DNA of 64,000 nt from Symbiodinium kawagutii (GCA_009767595.1 VSDK01009460.1:16254-80253), one strand, 5' to 3'. Positions 1-11,554 are shown, counted from the first letter of the stretch. Notes: generated by a model not told the origin, from the sequence alone. A program made the numbers and translations.

Positions 1-34
<34 letters not shown>

Positions 35-94
35 CAGTAGTAGTAATAGTAATAGTAGTAGTAGTAATAGTAATAGTAGTAGTAGTAGTAGTAA

Positions 95-126
<32 letters not shown>

Positions 127-1063
127 ATAGTAATGATAACAGTAATAATAGTAGTAATAATAATAATAGTAATGATAATAATAGTAGTAATAAAAATAGT
201 AGTAGTAATAGTAATGACATTATTATAATAGTAATAATAAAAATAAAAATATTAAAAAAAATGAAATTAGAAAAGTAATAGTAATACTAATTTGACTAAC
301 AAAAAAATAAAGGAAGCAATGAAGGTAATATTAATACTCAGAATAATAATAAAAATAAAAAAAGGAATTGTAATAATAAAAAATATGGCTAAAAATAAAA
401 ACAATAAAAAATAATAATGATGATAATAATGAAATAATGATAATAACAATAATAATTGTTGTTTTGTTGTTGTTGCAGGAAAAAAACATAAGAAAAAAAA
501 TAGTAATAGTGAAAAAAGGAAAAATATTAATATTAAAAAAATGTTGTTGTTCGTGTAAAAATAATTTTAATAATATTAATTTTGGTAAAAAAAGAAATAT
601 ATTAAGGAGAAAAATAATAGTAAAAATAATCATAATATTACAATATCATTAATTGAAAAATGAAAATAATAATGTTAATGATAATACTAATATAATTAAA
701 CTAGTAGTAGTGAAAAAAATAAAAGCAATAAATATAATGACAATACCGAAAATAATGATGCTAATAATAATATTAAAAAAATATTCATGATAATAGCAAT
801 ACTAATAATAATAAAAAAACTAGTAGCAGCAATAATGTTAAAAATAAAAATAAGAATAGTAATGATAATATTCAAAATCCTAATAATATTAAAAATGCAA
901 ATAATAATAGTAATAGAAATAATAGTGGTAGTAGTAATAGTAATAGTCATTATTATAATAGTAGTAGTAATAATAATGATAATAGTGATAATAGTAAAAG
1001 TAAAAATAATAGTAGTAGTAGTGATAATAATAATGGTAATAGTAGTGATAATAATAATAATAA

Positions 1064-1116
<53 letters not shown>

Positions 1117-1250
1117 ATAGTAGTAGTAGTAGTAGTAGTAATAGTAGTAGTAGTAATAATAATGAAAAATTAATAATGGTAATAATAGTGATAGTAGTAA
1201 TAGTAATAATAATAAAAATAGTAGTAGTAATAATTGTAATAATAATGGAA
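1..1250. repeat. AGT/AAT trinucleotide-rich satellite
   Basis: The tract is dominated by AGT/TAG and AAT/ATA triplets, nearly pure at 1-130 and again at 1065-1150, with AT-rich diverged sequence between. Open frames here translate to homopolymer-like V, I, Y or L runs and are artefacts of the triplet repeat. No gene is visible. Confidence 0.9.
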
Positions 1251-2300
1251 ACAATAATTACAGCCATGGTAATGATCATTTTGAAAAAATAAAAACAATA
1301 TTAAAAAAGTACAAGCCGAAGCAAACAATTCCAAAAAACGAGCTAACCTACGAGAAAGTGAGCGCACCCAATGTCCCGGTTCCTAAACCCACCGAACACC
1401 AACCAGTTCCACAGCCCAACAAAATGACAACCCTTTCAAGGGGCTCAAACCCTGCTGCAAGCTGCACACCTTTGTGCTCGATCATCCAAAGGGCCTCACG
1501 GCGATCCTGAGTCATGTCGCCTCAGTTTGGTACACTTCTTATTTGCGCAGGTCGTGACGAGTGCCCCACCTCACCGGGTTTGAACTGTCACAGCCGCAGC
1601 ACATGAATTCATTGACATTGACATGCTTTTGTCAACTCAAAAACTACGCTTAGGCGCGCTCTGTTGTACTGTGCTTCACGTTGACTTCTGCCAACGGAAA
1701 CGTGTCATGATAAGTCATGCCGGTAGGTACGGCTCGACTCCCCTTGACAGAGTTGAATTGGCAAAGCTTCGGAGGAAAATTCGCAGCTCAAGCTCTTATT
1801 AAGTCACAAGCGCCAACCGGATTGGCCGATGCATGAACATTACCGAAAGTTCCTGCTGGCAGCCCAAGGTGCGAGGCTTAACACGTATGTGTCTGCCAAC
1901 TTGTCATGACGCGTCTCTGCCCAAATCGTAAACATGGCTCTACCAAGGACAAGCGGGCACAGCCAGAGCCAAAAGGCTAGCAGTCCAGGCATGCGGTTAC
2001 ACGCCATTGTTTTGCAGAATGGCGCTAGAATCTCAAGCACAAACGATCCTTTAGATTATCAGAATTGTATCCTATTGGAAATCAATCATAGGCGTTGCTT
2101 CTGTCTGACTTGATAAATCTGATCATCTGGCACAGGCGGTGGTACGGGAACATTTCAAGTGGAATAGCCAGCTCAATGTTGGTAATCCAAATTGCATTCC
2201 ATAGACATCATTGGTTGCGGGCACCAGTCTTGCCACTGCTGTGAATGCTGACAGCTGGGCAAGCAAATTGCATATCACCACTCCATACATCAATTCTCCT
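1251..2300. other. Non-repetitive spacer, no supported gene
   Basis: This is ordinary-composition sequence. A plus-strand frame is open from the repeat edge to about 1511 and is proline-rich near 1340-1430, but it has no start codon and no family motif, so it is not called as a gene. Confidence 0.4.
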
Positions 2301-3412
2301 TATTTGATTCCTTGTAATACCTTGTAAAACCTTGTAGAACCTTGTAGTGTACCTTGTCCTACCCTGTAGTGTACCTTGTACTACCTTGTAGTACCTTGTA
2401 GTACCTTGTCGTAACTTGTCGTATCTTGTAGTACCTTGTAGTAACTTGTCGTACCTTGGTACCTTGTAGTACCTTGTAGTACCTTGTAGTACCGTGTCGT
2501 ACCTTGTACTACCTTGTACTACGTAGTAGTACCTTGCAGTACCTTGTAGTACCTTGTAGTACCTTGTAGTACCTTGTAATGCCTTGTGCTACCTTGTAGT
2601 ACGTTGTACTACCTAGTAGTACCTTGCAGTACCTTGTAGTACCTTGTAATGCCTTGTGCTACCTTGTAGTACGTTGTACTACCTTGTAGTACTTTGCAGT
2701 TTGCTGTAGTACTTTCAGTTACCTTCTCTACCTTCTTATACTTTGCAGTACCTTGTAGTACTTTGCAGTACCTTGTGCTACTTTGCAGTACCTTGAACTA
2801 CTTTTGTAATACCTTGTAATACCTTGTACTACCTTGTAGTACCTTGTAGTACCTTGTAGTACCTTGTAGTACTTTGCAGTACCTTGTCGTACCTCTGCGT
2901 ACCTTGTAGTACTTTGTAGGACTTTGTCGTACCTTCTAGTACGTTTTACTACCTTGTAATACCTAGTAGTACCTTGTAGTACGCTCTACTACCTTGTAAT
3001 ACCTTGTAATACCTTGTAGTACTTTGTAGTACCTTGTCGTACCTTGTCGTACCTTGTAGTACCTTGTAGTACCTTGTAATACCTTGTAATAACTTGTAAT
3101 ACCTTGAAGTACCTTGTACTACCTTGTAGTACTTGTAGTACTTTGCAATACCTTGTAATACCTTGTAAAACCTTGTAATACCTTGTCGTACTTTGTCGTA
3201 CCTTGTAGTACCTTGTAGTACTTTGTCGTACCTTGTAGTACCTTGTAGTACTTTGTCGTACCTTGTAGTACCTTGTCGTAATTTGTCGTACCTTGTAGTA
3301 CCTTGTAGTAACTTGTCGTACCTTGGTACCTTGTAGTACCTTGTAGTACTTTGTAGTACCTTGTAGTACCTTGTACTACCTTGTAGTACCTTGTCGTACC
3401 TTGTAGTACCTT
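2301..3412. repeat. 10-bp minisatellite, consensus ACCTTGTAGT
   Basis: About 1.1 kb consists of head-to-tail ACCTTGTAGT units with common variants (GTC, GTAAT, GCAGT) and a few 9- and 11-bp units. Minus-strand open frames across it translate to Y-Y-K-V-L-Q-G-T periodicity and are artefacts. The minus-strand unit contains CTACAAGGT, also the outer end of the introner described at 26375-26503. Confidence 0.95.
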
Positions 3413-3680
3413 TAGTCTTGCGCTCGCCCTTGCGCCTTCTTGCGCCTCCCACATAAAAACGACCAATATTTCACCCTCAAATATACCTGAGTCACGTTTG
3501 GCTCAAATCTAAAGAGGGGGGGTTTAGAACCGCCCCCATATAATCATTGATGTATCTAAGCAGCAATGATAGGATAGAACCATTGACAAGGAACAGCAGC
3601 AGGGTGAATCGATGGTTGATTGTGTCTAATTATGTTTATACAATTGACAGTTGACAACCACCACTAATAGGGAAATGGCG

Positions 3681-3786
3681 GTTGAGGTTCATGATGATTA
3701 ATGATGATTCATGATGATTAATGATGATTCATGATGATTCATGATGATTAATGATGATTAATGATGATTAATGATGATTAATTAAC
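3681..3786. repeat. 10-bp tandem repeat ATGATGATTA/C
   Basis: Roughly ten copies of ATGATGATTA or ATGATGATTC lie head to tail, ending at 3780 beside an AT-rich spacer. Confidence 0.85.
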
Positions 3787-3925
3787 TAATAGGGAAAAAG
3801 GGGTCACACTAATTAACGATGATTAATGCTCACTATATAGCCCACTACATGCAGTTAAACCTGGCATCAAGCGATGTTCTGAAAGGACAACAGTGCTTCT
3901 TCAAGAGCTGTTGAGCACAATCACT

Positions 3926-4200
<275 letters not shown>

Positions 4201-4782
4201 GATAAATAGATGTCAGGATGTTCTTAAAATGAACATTCCATTTGGTGAATATTAAAATCCAAACTGTGCACATCTGACCTCCCTTTCCGCAGTCTCACCT
4301 CCTTGCTGTGACTGGTGAGCTTCTTCACTAAGCATCCGGTGGAGGAGTGATAGACCTGTGCAGCGCGGCATGGCCACGGCCAACTACCAATCCAGGCGAC
4401 GTATCGATATGGTGAAATGATGGTTAGTGGCTAGTGAATCGTGAAGGTTGATAAGGATTGATGGTTTGATTTGGCCTATATTGGTTTGCAAAATCTCAAA
4501 AATAGTGGCAAATAGGAGGTAATGATTCATGACGGCTTCTGGGTGAATGGCAACCATCTTAGACATTGTTAGTACAGTATATAATTGTTGTCCCAGAAGC
4601 TGTCATTAACCCAGAAGTCATCATGGTCAATTTGCTTCTGATCTTAATGGTGGCAATTAGAAGGTCATGTAAGTCATTGTCCAGCATCATTCAATTGTTT
4701 AAAGAACAACCTTAGCTATTGTTAGCCTTTGTATGTCATAGTTGACCATCATTCCACCACAACTCCAATCGTTTAACGATAC
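4201..4782. other. Spacer with no clear gene
   Basis: Mostly AT-rich sequence. A GC-richer patch at 4290-4400 could be a small exon on the minus strand, but no frame or splice pair can be chosen. Confidence 0.4.
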
Positions 4783-4878
4783 CTGGCAGCTGCACTGAGG
4801 CTACCCACATGGATCTTTCCAAGGTGATCCGACACGAACAACTTCCGGCTGCGGTCGTCGAAGCCTCTGCTCGACGTG
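4783..4878 (-). CDS. Exon, beta-propeller (WD40-like) protein
   Basis: This minus-strand block of 96 nt (codon phase 1 to 2) is bounded by a strong acceptor (CCTTTCAG at 4879-4886) and a strong donor (CCAG then GTATCG at 4782). One frame reads S-R-K-L-F-V-S-D-H-L-G-K-I-H-V, the beta-strand pattern of a propeller blade. It lies downstream of other WD40-like exons on the same strand and may be a late exon of the same gene. Seen: splice signals and an open frame. Inferred: WD40 membership. Confidence 0.55.
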
Positions 4879-4883
4879 CTGAA

Positions 4884-5940
4884 AGGCAAGGCGTCAAGAA
4901 ATGGTCGTGAGTGGTGAATATCTAATTAATAGTAGTCAATAATCAATGGCAGTTAAAAAACAAGAAATCAATGTTGGTTTATCTACAATAATTAAGCATC
5001 TTGAGAAATTAGTGATAGTCAATGATAATGGCTAATATTTCATTAAGAGTGATTAATAATGGTATATAGTAATCAATGGTCAGAGTCAGCACCATTGAGA
5101 ATCTGGTGAATCATGATTAAGTGAATGAGAAGTGGTTCATATCCAACATTGGTTGAGAACTTTCTTTGTAGAACCTCTGGATAACCACTGGTGAATCAAG
5201 ATAGTGAATCACCATGTTGACCACTATCTGGGAATGGATTCAACCAATGGCTGAGAATGATAGTGAATCATTGGTGATAGTGCTCAAGACCCACGAATGG
5301 TCAGAATTCGATGATGGTTGCTACTACTTGTTAATAACCATGCCAACAAAAAGTGAACAAGCAAAACAAGCTGGTAATGGTTCATAACCAACTAACAACG
5401 TTTACAACCAACTCTACTACTGGTTGATGAATAAACAAGCATAAGTAATACCAGCCAACAGGCAACTAGTGGTGGTCAATGATGCTTGCAATGGATTGAT
5501 CATGTCTTAGAGTCAAGTCCTGGACATTGACTTGGGATAAACGGGTACATCTAGACCATCCAACCCTGAGGCGCTTGAGTTCAGCATTGCCTAAATGGAT
5601 GTCTACGAAAATTAGCAAAACCATGTCAATGGCAAACAGGGAGAACATGTCAATGTGGATTTGCCAACTCAATTGTATGGGAAACTCAGCGAATCTGTAC
5701 ACGAGTCTGGCTGTGTAAAAGGTTTTTGGGTTAATAGCAGGTGAAGACCTTAACAACCGAGCAGCAGCGGTGAATTGGCTGCTGAGCCGGGTCAGCAAAG
5801 AAATAAATCCGAAAACTCAGAGTGATCCATGATGAATATATTCCTAGCCATTATTCATGACCACTGTTAGCCACCAGTCACTAGTACTAAGCATCACATG
5901 TTCTCCAAACCATTGGGTGGTTGGCCATGACCCATCATAG
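4884..5940. other. Low-complexity intron or spacer
   Basis: Degenerate GTGAATGGTTGA/TAATGGTTGAT words fill this stretch. A 110-codon minus-strand frame at 5466-5798 has no splice support or motif and is left uncalled. Confidence 0.5.
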
Positions 5941-5945
5941 CCATC

Positions 5946-6017
5946 CTTCAGCACTTGGCCCTTGCCATCCGAGGTGCAAAAGTCGGTGATCTCAGCGTCC
6001 TTGTGGGTGATCACCAC
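5946..6017 (-). CDS. Exon, WD40-like protein, with GA donor
   Basis: A block of 24 codons in phase 0 lies between acceptor GAACAG (6018-6023) and a donor reading AAG then GATGGC (GA type). It encodes V-V-I-T-H-K-D-A-E-I-T-D-F-C-T-S-D-G-K-G, with the H-x(4)-I-T-D-F pattern of WD40 blades. GA donors are accepted in dinoflagellates. It is probably part of the minus-strand propeller gene that includes 4783-4878 and 7673-7720. Confidence 0.55.
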
Positions 6018-6139
6018 CTGTTCCGCGATGGCAATTGTGGTGCTTAGATATCTTGGATGTGCAGCTGGGGCGAGTTCCCTGGGATATGACCATGGGATCT
6101 ATAGCCTTGCAAGGTGGATGAATTAACCCTACAACCATT

Positions 6140-6325
6140 CAACCATGGTGAATGTTTCCAGCCACCAGCCGTGGGGATGCACATCCAGCCGCGGTGCTGC
6201 TTGAATACACTCCTGGACAGCGCAAGACCCAGCTGTTTGGGCTTGGAAGCAGTGTCCGCACGCAAGGGATGCGTGGACCTGAGTGTAGGGTCCTGCTGTG
6301 AGCTTCCAGGAGGGTCGGCGTCGTG
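6140..6325 (-). other. GC-rich possible exon, frame unresolved
   Basis: This patch is distinctly GC-richer than its surroundings and open in more than one minus-strand frame and on the plus strand. It sits inside the run of minus-strand exons, so an exon is plausible, but no frame or splice pair stands out. Confidence 0.3.
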
Positions 6326-6382
6326 AGTCATCATGGTGCATGGTCTAACTATTGCATAGTGAATTAGCAATTCATCATTAGG

Positions 6383-6453
6383 TAGGTAGATAGACTCTGT
6401 TAAGCATCATGATGACTAATGATGGTGAAAACTTACAGAGTCTATCTACCTAG
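6383..6453. repeat. Inverted repeat, about 21-bp arms
   Basis: TAGGTAGATAGACTCTGT (from 6383) is matched in reverse complement by ACAGAGTCTATCTACCTA (to 6453), with a loop of about 27 nt. It may be a small foldback element or a transcript hairpin in an intron. Confidence 0.8.
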
Positions 6454-7032
6454 TCTATCCCGTGTAAATTTAGCTAGCCAAATAGCATGGATTCTACTGT
6501 TCCCCACAACAATCAACAGGTCGCAAATGCTGTTTTTGTTCGTGTTTGGCCCGGCATGATAGGAAGGCAAGCCACAGTAACAAACATGATTAATTAAGTT
6601 ACTTGGTGGTGTTCCCTAAAAGTTATCCACGTTACATGAAGTCTGTAAATCTTCAACGAAACCAGGGTTTTGACATGACACAGCGGGGGCCTAACATCCT
6701 TTGATGTGAACCCTTTGGTCGCACTGACTTTCCCAACCTTCAGAGGGCCCTTCCTGAAAAACACGAAAATCATATCAAAAAATACCAAGAACTTGCCTGT
6801 ACATAAATCATAATTTGTATACAAAGCACCAATCCAAGTACCAATCATGACATTCCAACGCCAGTGGGCCACCCACTTCTCTTCATCGCTCAGCCCACCG
6901 GACCTTGATAGCACCCGTCACAGCCTGAGCGACTGCTGTGCTGCATGTGCGATTCGTGCGAGGAATCATGCGGCTGCCAAACAAAATGATACCCACTGTG
7001 AACTACTTTCATCATTATCGCCACGACCATCA

Positions 7033-7033
7033 T

Positions 7034-7066
<33 letters not shown>

Positions 7067-7086
7067 AATCATCATCATCATCATCA
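7033..7086. repeat. CAT trinucleotide microsatellite
   Basis: (CAT)n, interrupted twice by CATAAT. The overlapping polymethionine and polyhistidine frames are artefacts. Confidence 0.9.
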
Positions 7087-7436
7087 GTATCAGAATCCAT
7101 GGTCAAATGATTATCATGGGTCACTACCAACCGTTAGCAACCATTACAAACCCTGATGAAACATAAGGCCACCATCACTGCTGTTGGAGGACGGAAATAG
7201 TCAATCATCAGCCATCACAAGATTCATTCTCAGATGTTCAAAACCTTGCGTTAACCATTGCTGATCATCAATCAACATGATTCGATAAACCATCGATGAT
7301 CCTGTTGATTAACCAACGATTAATCAACCATTCATCATACTAACCACTATTAACCCTTACTTAAAAGCCATTCTGAACCATGATTAACCATCGATGATTA
7401 AGCATGCAATAAGTGGATTGGTGGACCCTTAGCTCG

Positions 7437-7505
7437 ACGATGGCGGCCAGACTTCCCCTGTCATAGCATCCAAAATCAGAATGCCAGCGATGAGCCGGGC
7501 TCAAT
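7437..7505 (-). CDS. Possible WD40-like exon
   Basis: A minus-strand frame reads G-I-L-I-L-D-A-M-T-G-E-V-W, close to the strand-c/strand-d turn of WD40 blades where an aspartate and T-G follow a hydrophobic strand. Edges are not fixed by clear splice signals. It is 170 bp downstream of the better exon at 7673-7720. Confidence 0.4.
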
Positions 7506-7672
7506 CAGTCAGTGCAGCAGTCACACAATACACCAACATTCGACACTAGCAAGAATTATCCGATCATCAACCAATCATTCAAATAACCAATCAACTCACC
7601 AATCAAGAAAATCAACTCAATACATCTCAACAACAACTTCCAGTGAACTCCCGCCCGTGTTCCACATGAGGT

Positions 7673-7720
7673 CAAAACATCCCAGATTTTGACCACATTG
7701 ATGGTGCCGCTGACAAAGAC
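7673..7720 (-). CDS. WD40-repeat exon
   Basis: The exon follows acceptor TTCCAG (7721-7726) and begins in phase 0, encoding V-F-V-S-G-T-I-N-V-V-K-I-W-D-V. This is a textbook WD40 pattern: S-G in strand b, K-I-W-D closing strand c. The 3' edge is uncertain because the frame stays open for about 30 more nt. It belongs with the other minus-strand propeller exons of 4.8-16.7 kb. Confidence 0.65.
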
Positions 7721-7779
7721 CTGGAACGAGCGATTGTGAAGACAAGGTTGGGGGCTTGTCGGGAGGGCCAGGATGGTTG

Positions 7780-9300
7780 ATGATGGCGATAATGATGGTT
7801 GAGTGGTTGATGATGGTTTCTCATGGTTGATGATGTCTTGAAGGATGCTTGAAAGGATGGTGGATGCTAATGATGGATGATGGTTGATCGTGGCTGATCA
7901 TTGCTGATGGTGACATTGTTGATGGTGAACATAATTCATGGCATTCAATGACAGTTCATGATTGGAAAACCATGGAAAAGCCCTGGTTTGCATGGTCGCT
8001 AGATGGAAAAAAAGGCGCTATTGATGAAGTGCCGTTCGTATGGAGCAAGACCAAGCATAACGGTTGATGATGCTTGATGATGGGAAATGAAGCAGTACCG
8101 ATCAAGAATGCTGATCATCTACGAATAGAGTAGATTCTACATCCCAACAGCTCGTGTAGGTTGGTTCAGAATATGAATCGAACATGTACCAGAGCCTGGA
8201 GCTGGGCACTGCACTCATTTATAAACCAGCTGGCAGGATCAGCATGATTCTTCGGGCTGGGATGCTGAAGTGAAGTTAAGCTGCTCCTTGTCTTGATGCA
8301 GGGCTGTGCAGGATCGAAGTACCCATCAAATTGGTGATACATTCTGACTAGAATGTCTTACAGTTGGAGGGTTGTGTTCCTACCAAAGATGCACCGGCCA
8401 ATGAGTACATTAAAAAGAACCGTCATTTTTTGGATTCCTGGTCAAAGCCCCAACCATCAACAACCATCAACACCCTTGCCTATCCAGAAGTTTTGTGAAA
8501 TGTCAGATCATTCACGGACAGCTTCGGGCCATGTGAGCCATGACAAGCATTCCCTGCCAAGCTAGGAATTCTCGGAATGTTTAAAACAAAAAAGGACCAT
8601 CTACATCTGGAGGTTATCTGATTTTTTCCAGTTCCTTGCACGGACCATAAGATCAACTCATATAATCCCAAAAACAAAACGAGTTTCTTTAAGCTATGCA
8701 ACCCAGGTGTATCTATTGTTTACAAATAGATTCAACTCCTATAGCAACCCCACATGACCAATTCACCAACCAGGTGTGTTTCACGGCTCCTGTCATACAC
8801 AGACCCCTAGCGCCACCTTCAGCCGTTCGTTGTAGAAGACCTGTCGCGAGCCGCGACCGAAAACACTGCGTCAGATGTTGACCTTGCAACTGTCGTTGAA
8901 ACTGGTCATGACCGGTCGTTGCTGGTTATAACAACTGGTTATAACAACTGGTTGCTGGTTATAACAACTGTGTTCACCAATAAGGTGAATAAGATGGTTG
9001 AACACAGTTATAGATGTTAGAGGTGAATAGATGAATTGACAAATAATGATGGTTGAACAATGTTAAACACACTTATGTCATTGACAAATAATGATGCTTA
9101 GTAATGGTCAAAAACCGGTCAGGGACTGGTTGTGAATGGCTAACCAATATTTTCAATGGTTTTTAAGTTTTGTAATTGTTTTTCACAGCAACTGGCTGAC
9201 AATAATGGTTAAAAAAAAAACAAATTCTAAAAACCGTTTTTGAATTTTGTCAACGGTTTTTGGCAACTGGTTCGTAACTGGCTGCGAGTGATTCTGAGAA
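7780..9300. other. Low-complexity intron/spacer
   Basis: The stretch is rich in GATGGTTGATGATGG words (7780-8100) and later AACTGGTTATAAC and ACTGGTT words (8890-9300). Short open frames at 8353-8881 lack motifs and splice support. Confidence 0.5.
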
Positions 9301-9344
9301 TACATCTCGTGTCAAGCGTAGGGGCCCAAGATCGACCCACTGCC

Positions 9345-9440
9345 TTGATCAACGGTTCCTCTTCAGTCTGGTCGGCAATGCCAGTGTTCTGGTAGTCGAA
9401 CGCCACAAACCTTCGGGTTTTGATGGTGTCGGAGGGGCGG
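9345..9440 (-). CDS. Candidate exon, unrecognised
   Basis: A GC-rich minus-strand block encodes I-K-T-R-R-F-V-A-F-D-Y-Q-N-T-G-I-A-D-Q-T-E-E-E-P-L-I, the only frame with balanced composition. The alternation F-V-A-F-D-Y is compatible with a beta-propeller strand. No firm splice pair was chosen, so the edges are approximate. Confidence 0.4.
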
Positions 9441-9587
9441 CCGCCCTGGGTTTGGTGGGGATCTTAATCTAGCATCCACCTGACTCAAACGCTTGAGCTC
9501 CTGAAACGTGCTGATAGGCTACTAGGAATCTTGATGTACAAATGGTTATCTCCCCAAAAAATAAAGGCATGGTACGAAACTGTACAT

Positions 9588-9623
9588 TCAATCAGTCAGA
9601 GGCACTTGGCCCCATGGACTTCC
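9588..9623 (-). CDS. Possible terminal exon (12 codons with stop)
   Basis: It follows a strong acceptor (TTCTTTTTCAG, ending at 9624) and runs in phase 0 to a TGA at 9588-9590. The preceding block 9783-9879 ends in phase 0 at a consensus donor, so the two join in frame. The intron between them (9624-9782) contains a family-2 repeat. The gene is unrecognised. Confidence 0.45.
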   Translation of the reverse strand, partial: GSPWGQVPLTD

Positions 9624-9648
9624 CTGAAAAAGAACGGAGGCACACAGG

Positions 9649-9766
9649 TGGCTGTGGGTCAAAACCCTTAGTCCCCCTGGTTCCCCATCATCTACCATTG
9701 TTTTCCCTACTATTGTTGGTGGAAATCCCCCATTAGTTGGTTGCTTAAAGCCTTGACCCATAGCCA
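9649..9766. repeat. Family-2 TIR element
   Basis: Left end TGGCTGTGGGTCAAAACCC, right end TTGACCCATAGCCA; inside, the family-typical CCTTAGTCCCCCTGGTTCCCC and ATTATCCCC-like words. It lies inside a putative intron. Confidence 0.8.
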
Positions 9767-9782
9767 GGTGACCTGGACTTAC

Positions 9783-9879
9783 CTTTTCTCGGTGGCAGCT
9801 CCACAGCTTCACAGCTTGGAGTTCAAGGAAAGCAGCTGCCAGGTGGCGCTTCCAGCGGGCAGATGTGCATCTGCCACGG
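9783..9879 (-). CDS. Candidate exon with consensus splice sites
   Basis: Acceptor TTTTCCAG and donor AAAAG then GTAAGT, the best donor in the region, bound 97 nt (phase 1 to 0). The frame ends A-V-K-L-W-S-C-H-R-E-K; V-K-L-W resembles the WD40 strand-c closure. It would be the penultimate exon before 9588-9623. Confidence 0.5.
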
Positions 9880-9912
9880 CTGGAAAAGTATCCACCATGT
9901 CACTATGTCATG

Positions 9913-10112
9913 TGGCTGTGGGTCAATATTAACCAATGGTTAATGGTTGATAATAGGGGATAACAACCAACAATAATAGGAAATATACCAGCTATATATG
10001 GCTATGAGTCAATATTAACTGACCAACTAATGGGGAATAATCATCAACAATAATACAAAACCAATGGTCAGTGATGGGGGAACCCGGGGTACGGGGTTTT
10101 GACCAACAGCCA
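9913..10112. repeat. Two family-2 elements, one incomplete
   Basis: A one-sided copy starts TGGCTGTGGGTCAATATT at 9913. A second begins TGGCTATGAGTCAATATT at 10009 and ends TTTTGACCAACAGCCA at 10112, with the family's interior words reversed. Confidence 0.7.
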
Positions 10113-10532
10113 TCGCTCGGTATCTCTCAATCACTGATGGCTTACTCTGCGTGCCTCAGCGAAGCCGTGATTGGTCATCAATGGTTGATTAAGCAACCAG
10201 CAATGGGATGGCTTTCCAATTGCACAGTCTTCATGTTCAGTTTCTGCTGCATCAATGATGTGTCTTGTTTGCAAGTCATCGCTACGGAACGGCAACCTGC
10301 TGGTGTGTCATGTTGCCATTTACCTCTGGCTTTAACATGCCCAGACTGATCCACATGATCACACAATCGTATCGAAAGTGATCAAGAATTCTTGTTGGGT
10401 CTCTTGATCTTGGGAGTTCATGCCCACACAATGAAAGTGGCCTTGTTAACAATCTACTGTATTCTGTTGGGGAGGGGGCACCTTCAGTAGGGCCACTAAA
10501 CTCATGGCAGTCAGAGATCTGTACTCAGCGAC

Positions 10533-10662
10533 CTTCGCTGGAGGGATGGTTTGACGCTCCACCAACCAGCTGCAGGCGCTGGAACATGCTGGGGCTGCCG
10601 GCTCTCGATCAACTGCTATGACGCGCTTGGAGCTTGGTATGGACACAAAGGCCCTCAAGATC
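10533..10662 (-). CDS. Candidate exon, unrecognised
   Basis: 130 nt between acceptor GGCCTCAG and donor GCGAAG then GTCGCT, phase 1 to 0. Only one of the three minus-strand frames is open, reading I-L-R-A-F-V-S-I-P-S-S-K-R-V-I-A-V-D-R-E, compatible with a beta-propeller blade. It is in line with neighbouring minus-strand exons. Confidence 0.5.
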
Positions 10663-10869
10663 CTGAGGCCCAGAAGGGGTCAGCTCTGGAACGGATAAAC
10701 CGTGGACCCTGAAGTGACTCATTCATTCCCATATCTTCAAACTTGAAGCCATCCCTGATCAAATCTTATTGCAAGTCCAACAACTGTTCTGCTATTGTTG
10801 TGGTTGCTGTTGTCGTCGTTGTTGTTGTCGCTGTTGTTGCCACCATCCTTCCCCTTCCTAGACTAAGTT

Positions 10870-11000
10870 CTGCCTGCTTCATCGCGAGTTGCAGCCATTC
10901 TGGGTGTTCCCTTCGACCAAACGTTTCCTCCCAAGACCTGCCGTTCGTCCCAATGTCGCTGGTGCCGTCCCAGGGGCGTAATCTCATCCACCACAAAGGA
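10870..11000 (-). CDS. Candidate exon, frame unresolved
   Basis: A GC-rich block follows a possible acceptor (GATGATCCAG). Two minus-strand frames are open; neither has a recognisable motif. The GTTGTTGTTGTCG triplet run at 10795-10840 is the likely intron side. Confidence 0.3.
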
Positions 11001-11337
11001 CTGGATCATCCTCAGAGGTCAGGAGAAACTGCTGCACTTTGAGTGAACTTGGGTCATACTTGTACCTCGGGTAACTACCAGTTGTACATGGTAGATGTGG
11101 CTTTAGTTGAATGGATTTAAATGGCTTAGTGAGCTGGCTGATAGATACTATATATACCATAATCCTTACCCACAAAGTCTGCTGCTCCACTTTTCCATTC
11201 CCAGAGTAAACACGTGCCTATCACATCCGTATACTTGCTCGATTGATATCAGGACAATACAGAGTTGATTAGCTCTCAATCACTAAGTATACTACCGTTG
11301 CTACACATATCACCCACCACTCATCACCATTATGTTT

Positions 11338-11438
11338 TTTTTCCCAAAACAGGGGCACCCCTAAATCATCCACTCTTCACAATTTATAGACATAAACCAT
11401 CCACAAATCCACAACGGCTTTGGGCCATCCATAATAAA
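11338..11438. repeat. Partial family-1 element beside the assembly gap
   Basis: AAAACAGGGGCACCCCTAAA matches the inner left end of family 1 (CTCAAAATAGGGGACCCCC). The rest is diverged and runs into the gap. Confidence 0.5.
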
Positions 11439-11472
11439 NNNNNNNNNNNNNNNNNNNNNNNNNNNNNNNNNN
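11439..11472. other. Assembly gap (34 N)
   Basis: A run of N. Nearly the same words flank it: GGCCATCCATAATAA on the left and GGCCCCATCCATAATAA on the right, so the gap probably hides a tandem repeat. Confidence 0.99.
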
Positions 11473-11554
11473 CACACCGGCTGGGCCCCATCCATAATAA
11501 GCGCTTGGGGGTTCCCAGTGGCTAGGTCGAGCCCCCCCATGGATCGCCCCCGCC

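Noticed and set aside
889-1279. Long tyrosine-, leucine- or valine-rich open frames
   Set aside because: They are direct translations of the AGT/AAT repeat.
2301-3412. CRISPR-like array
   Set aside because: Units are contiguous 10-mers with no unique spacers, in a eukaryotic context.
2949-3466. Open frames with Y-K-V-L-Q-G-T periodicity
   Set aside because: They follow the 10-bp minisatellite and are not genes.
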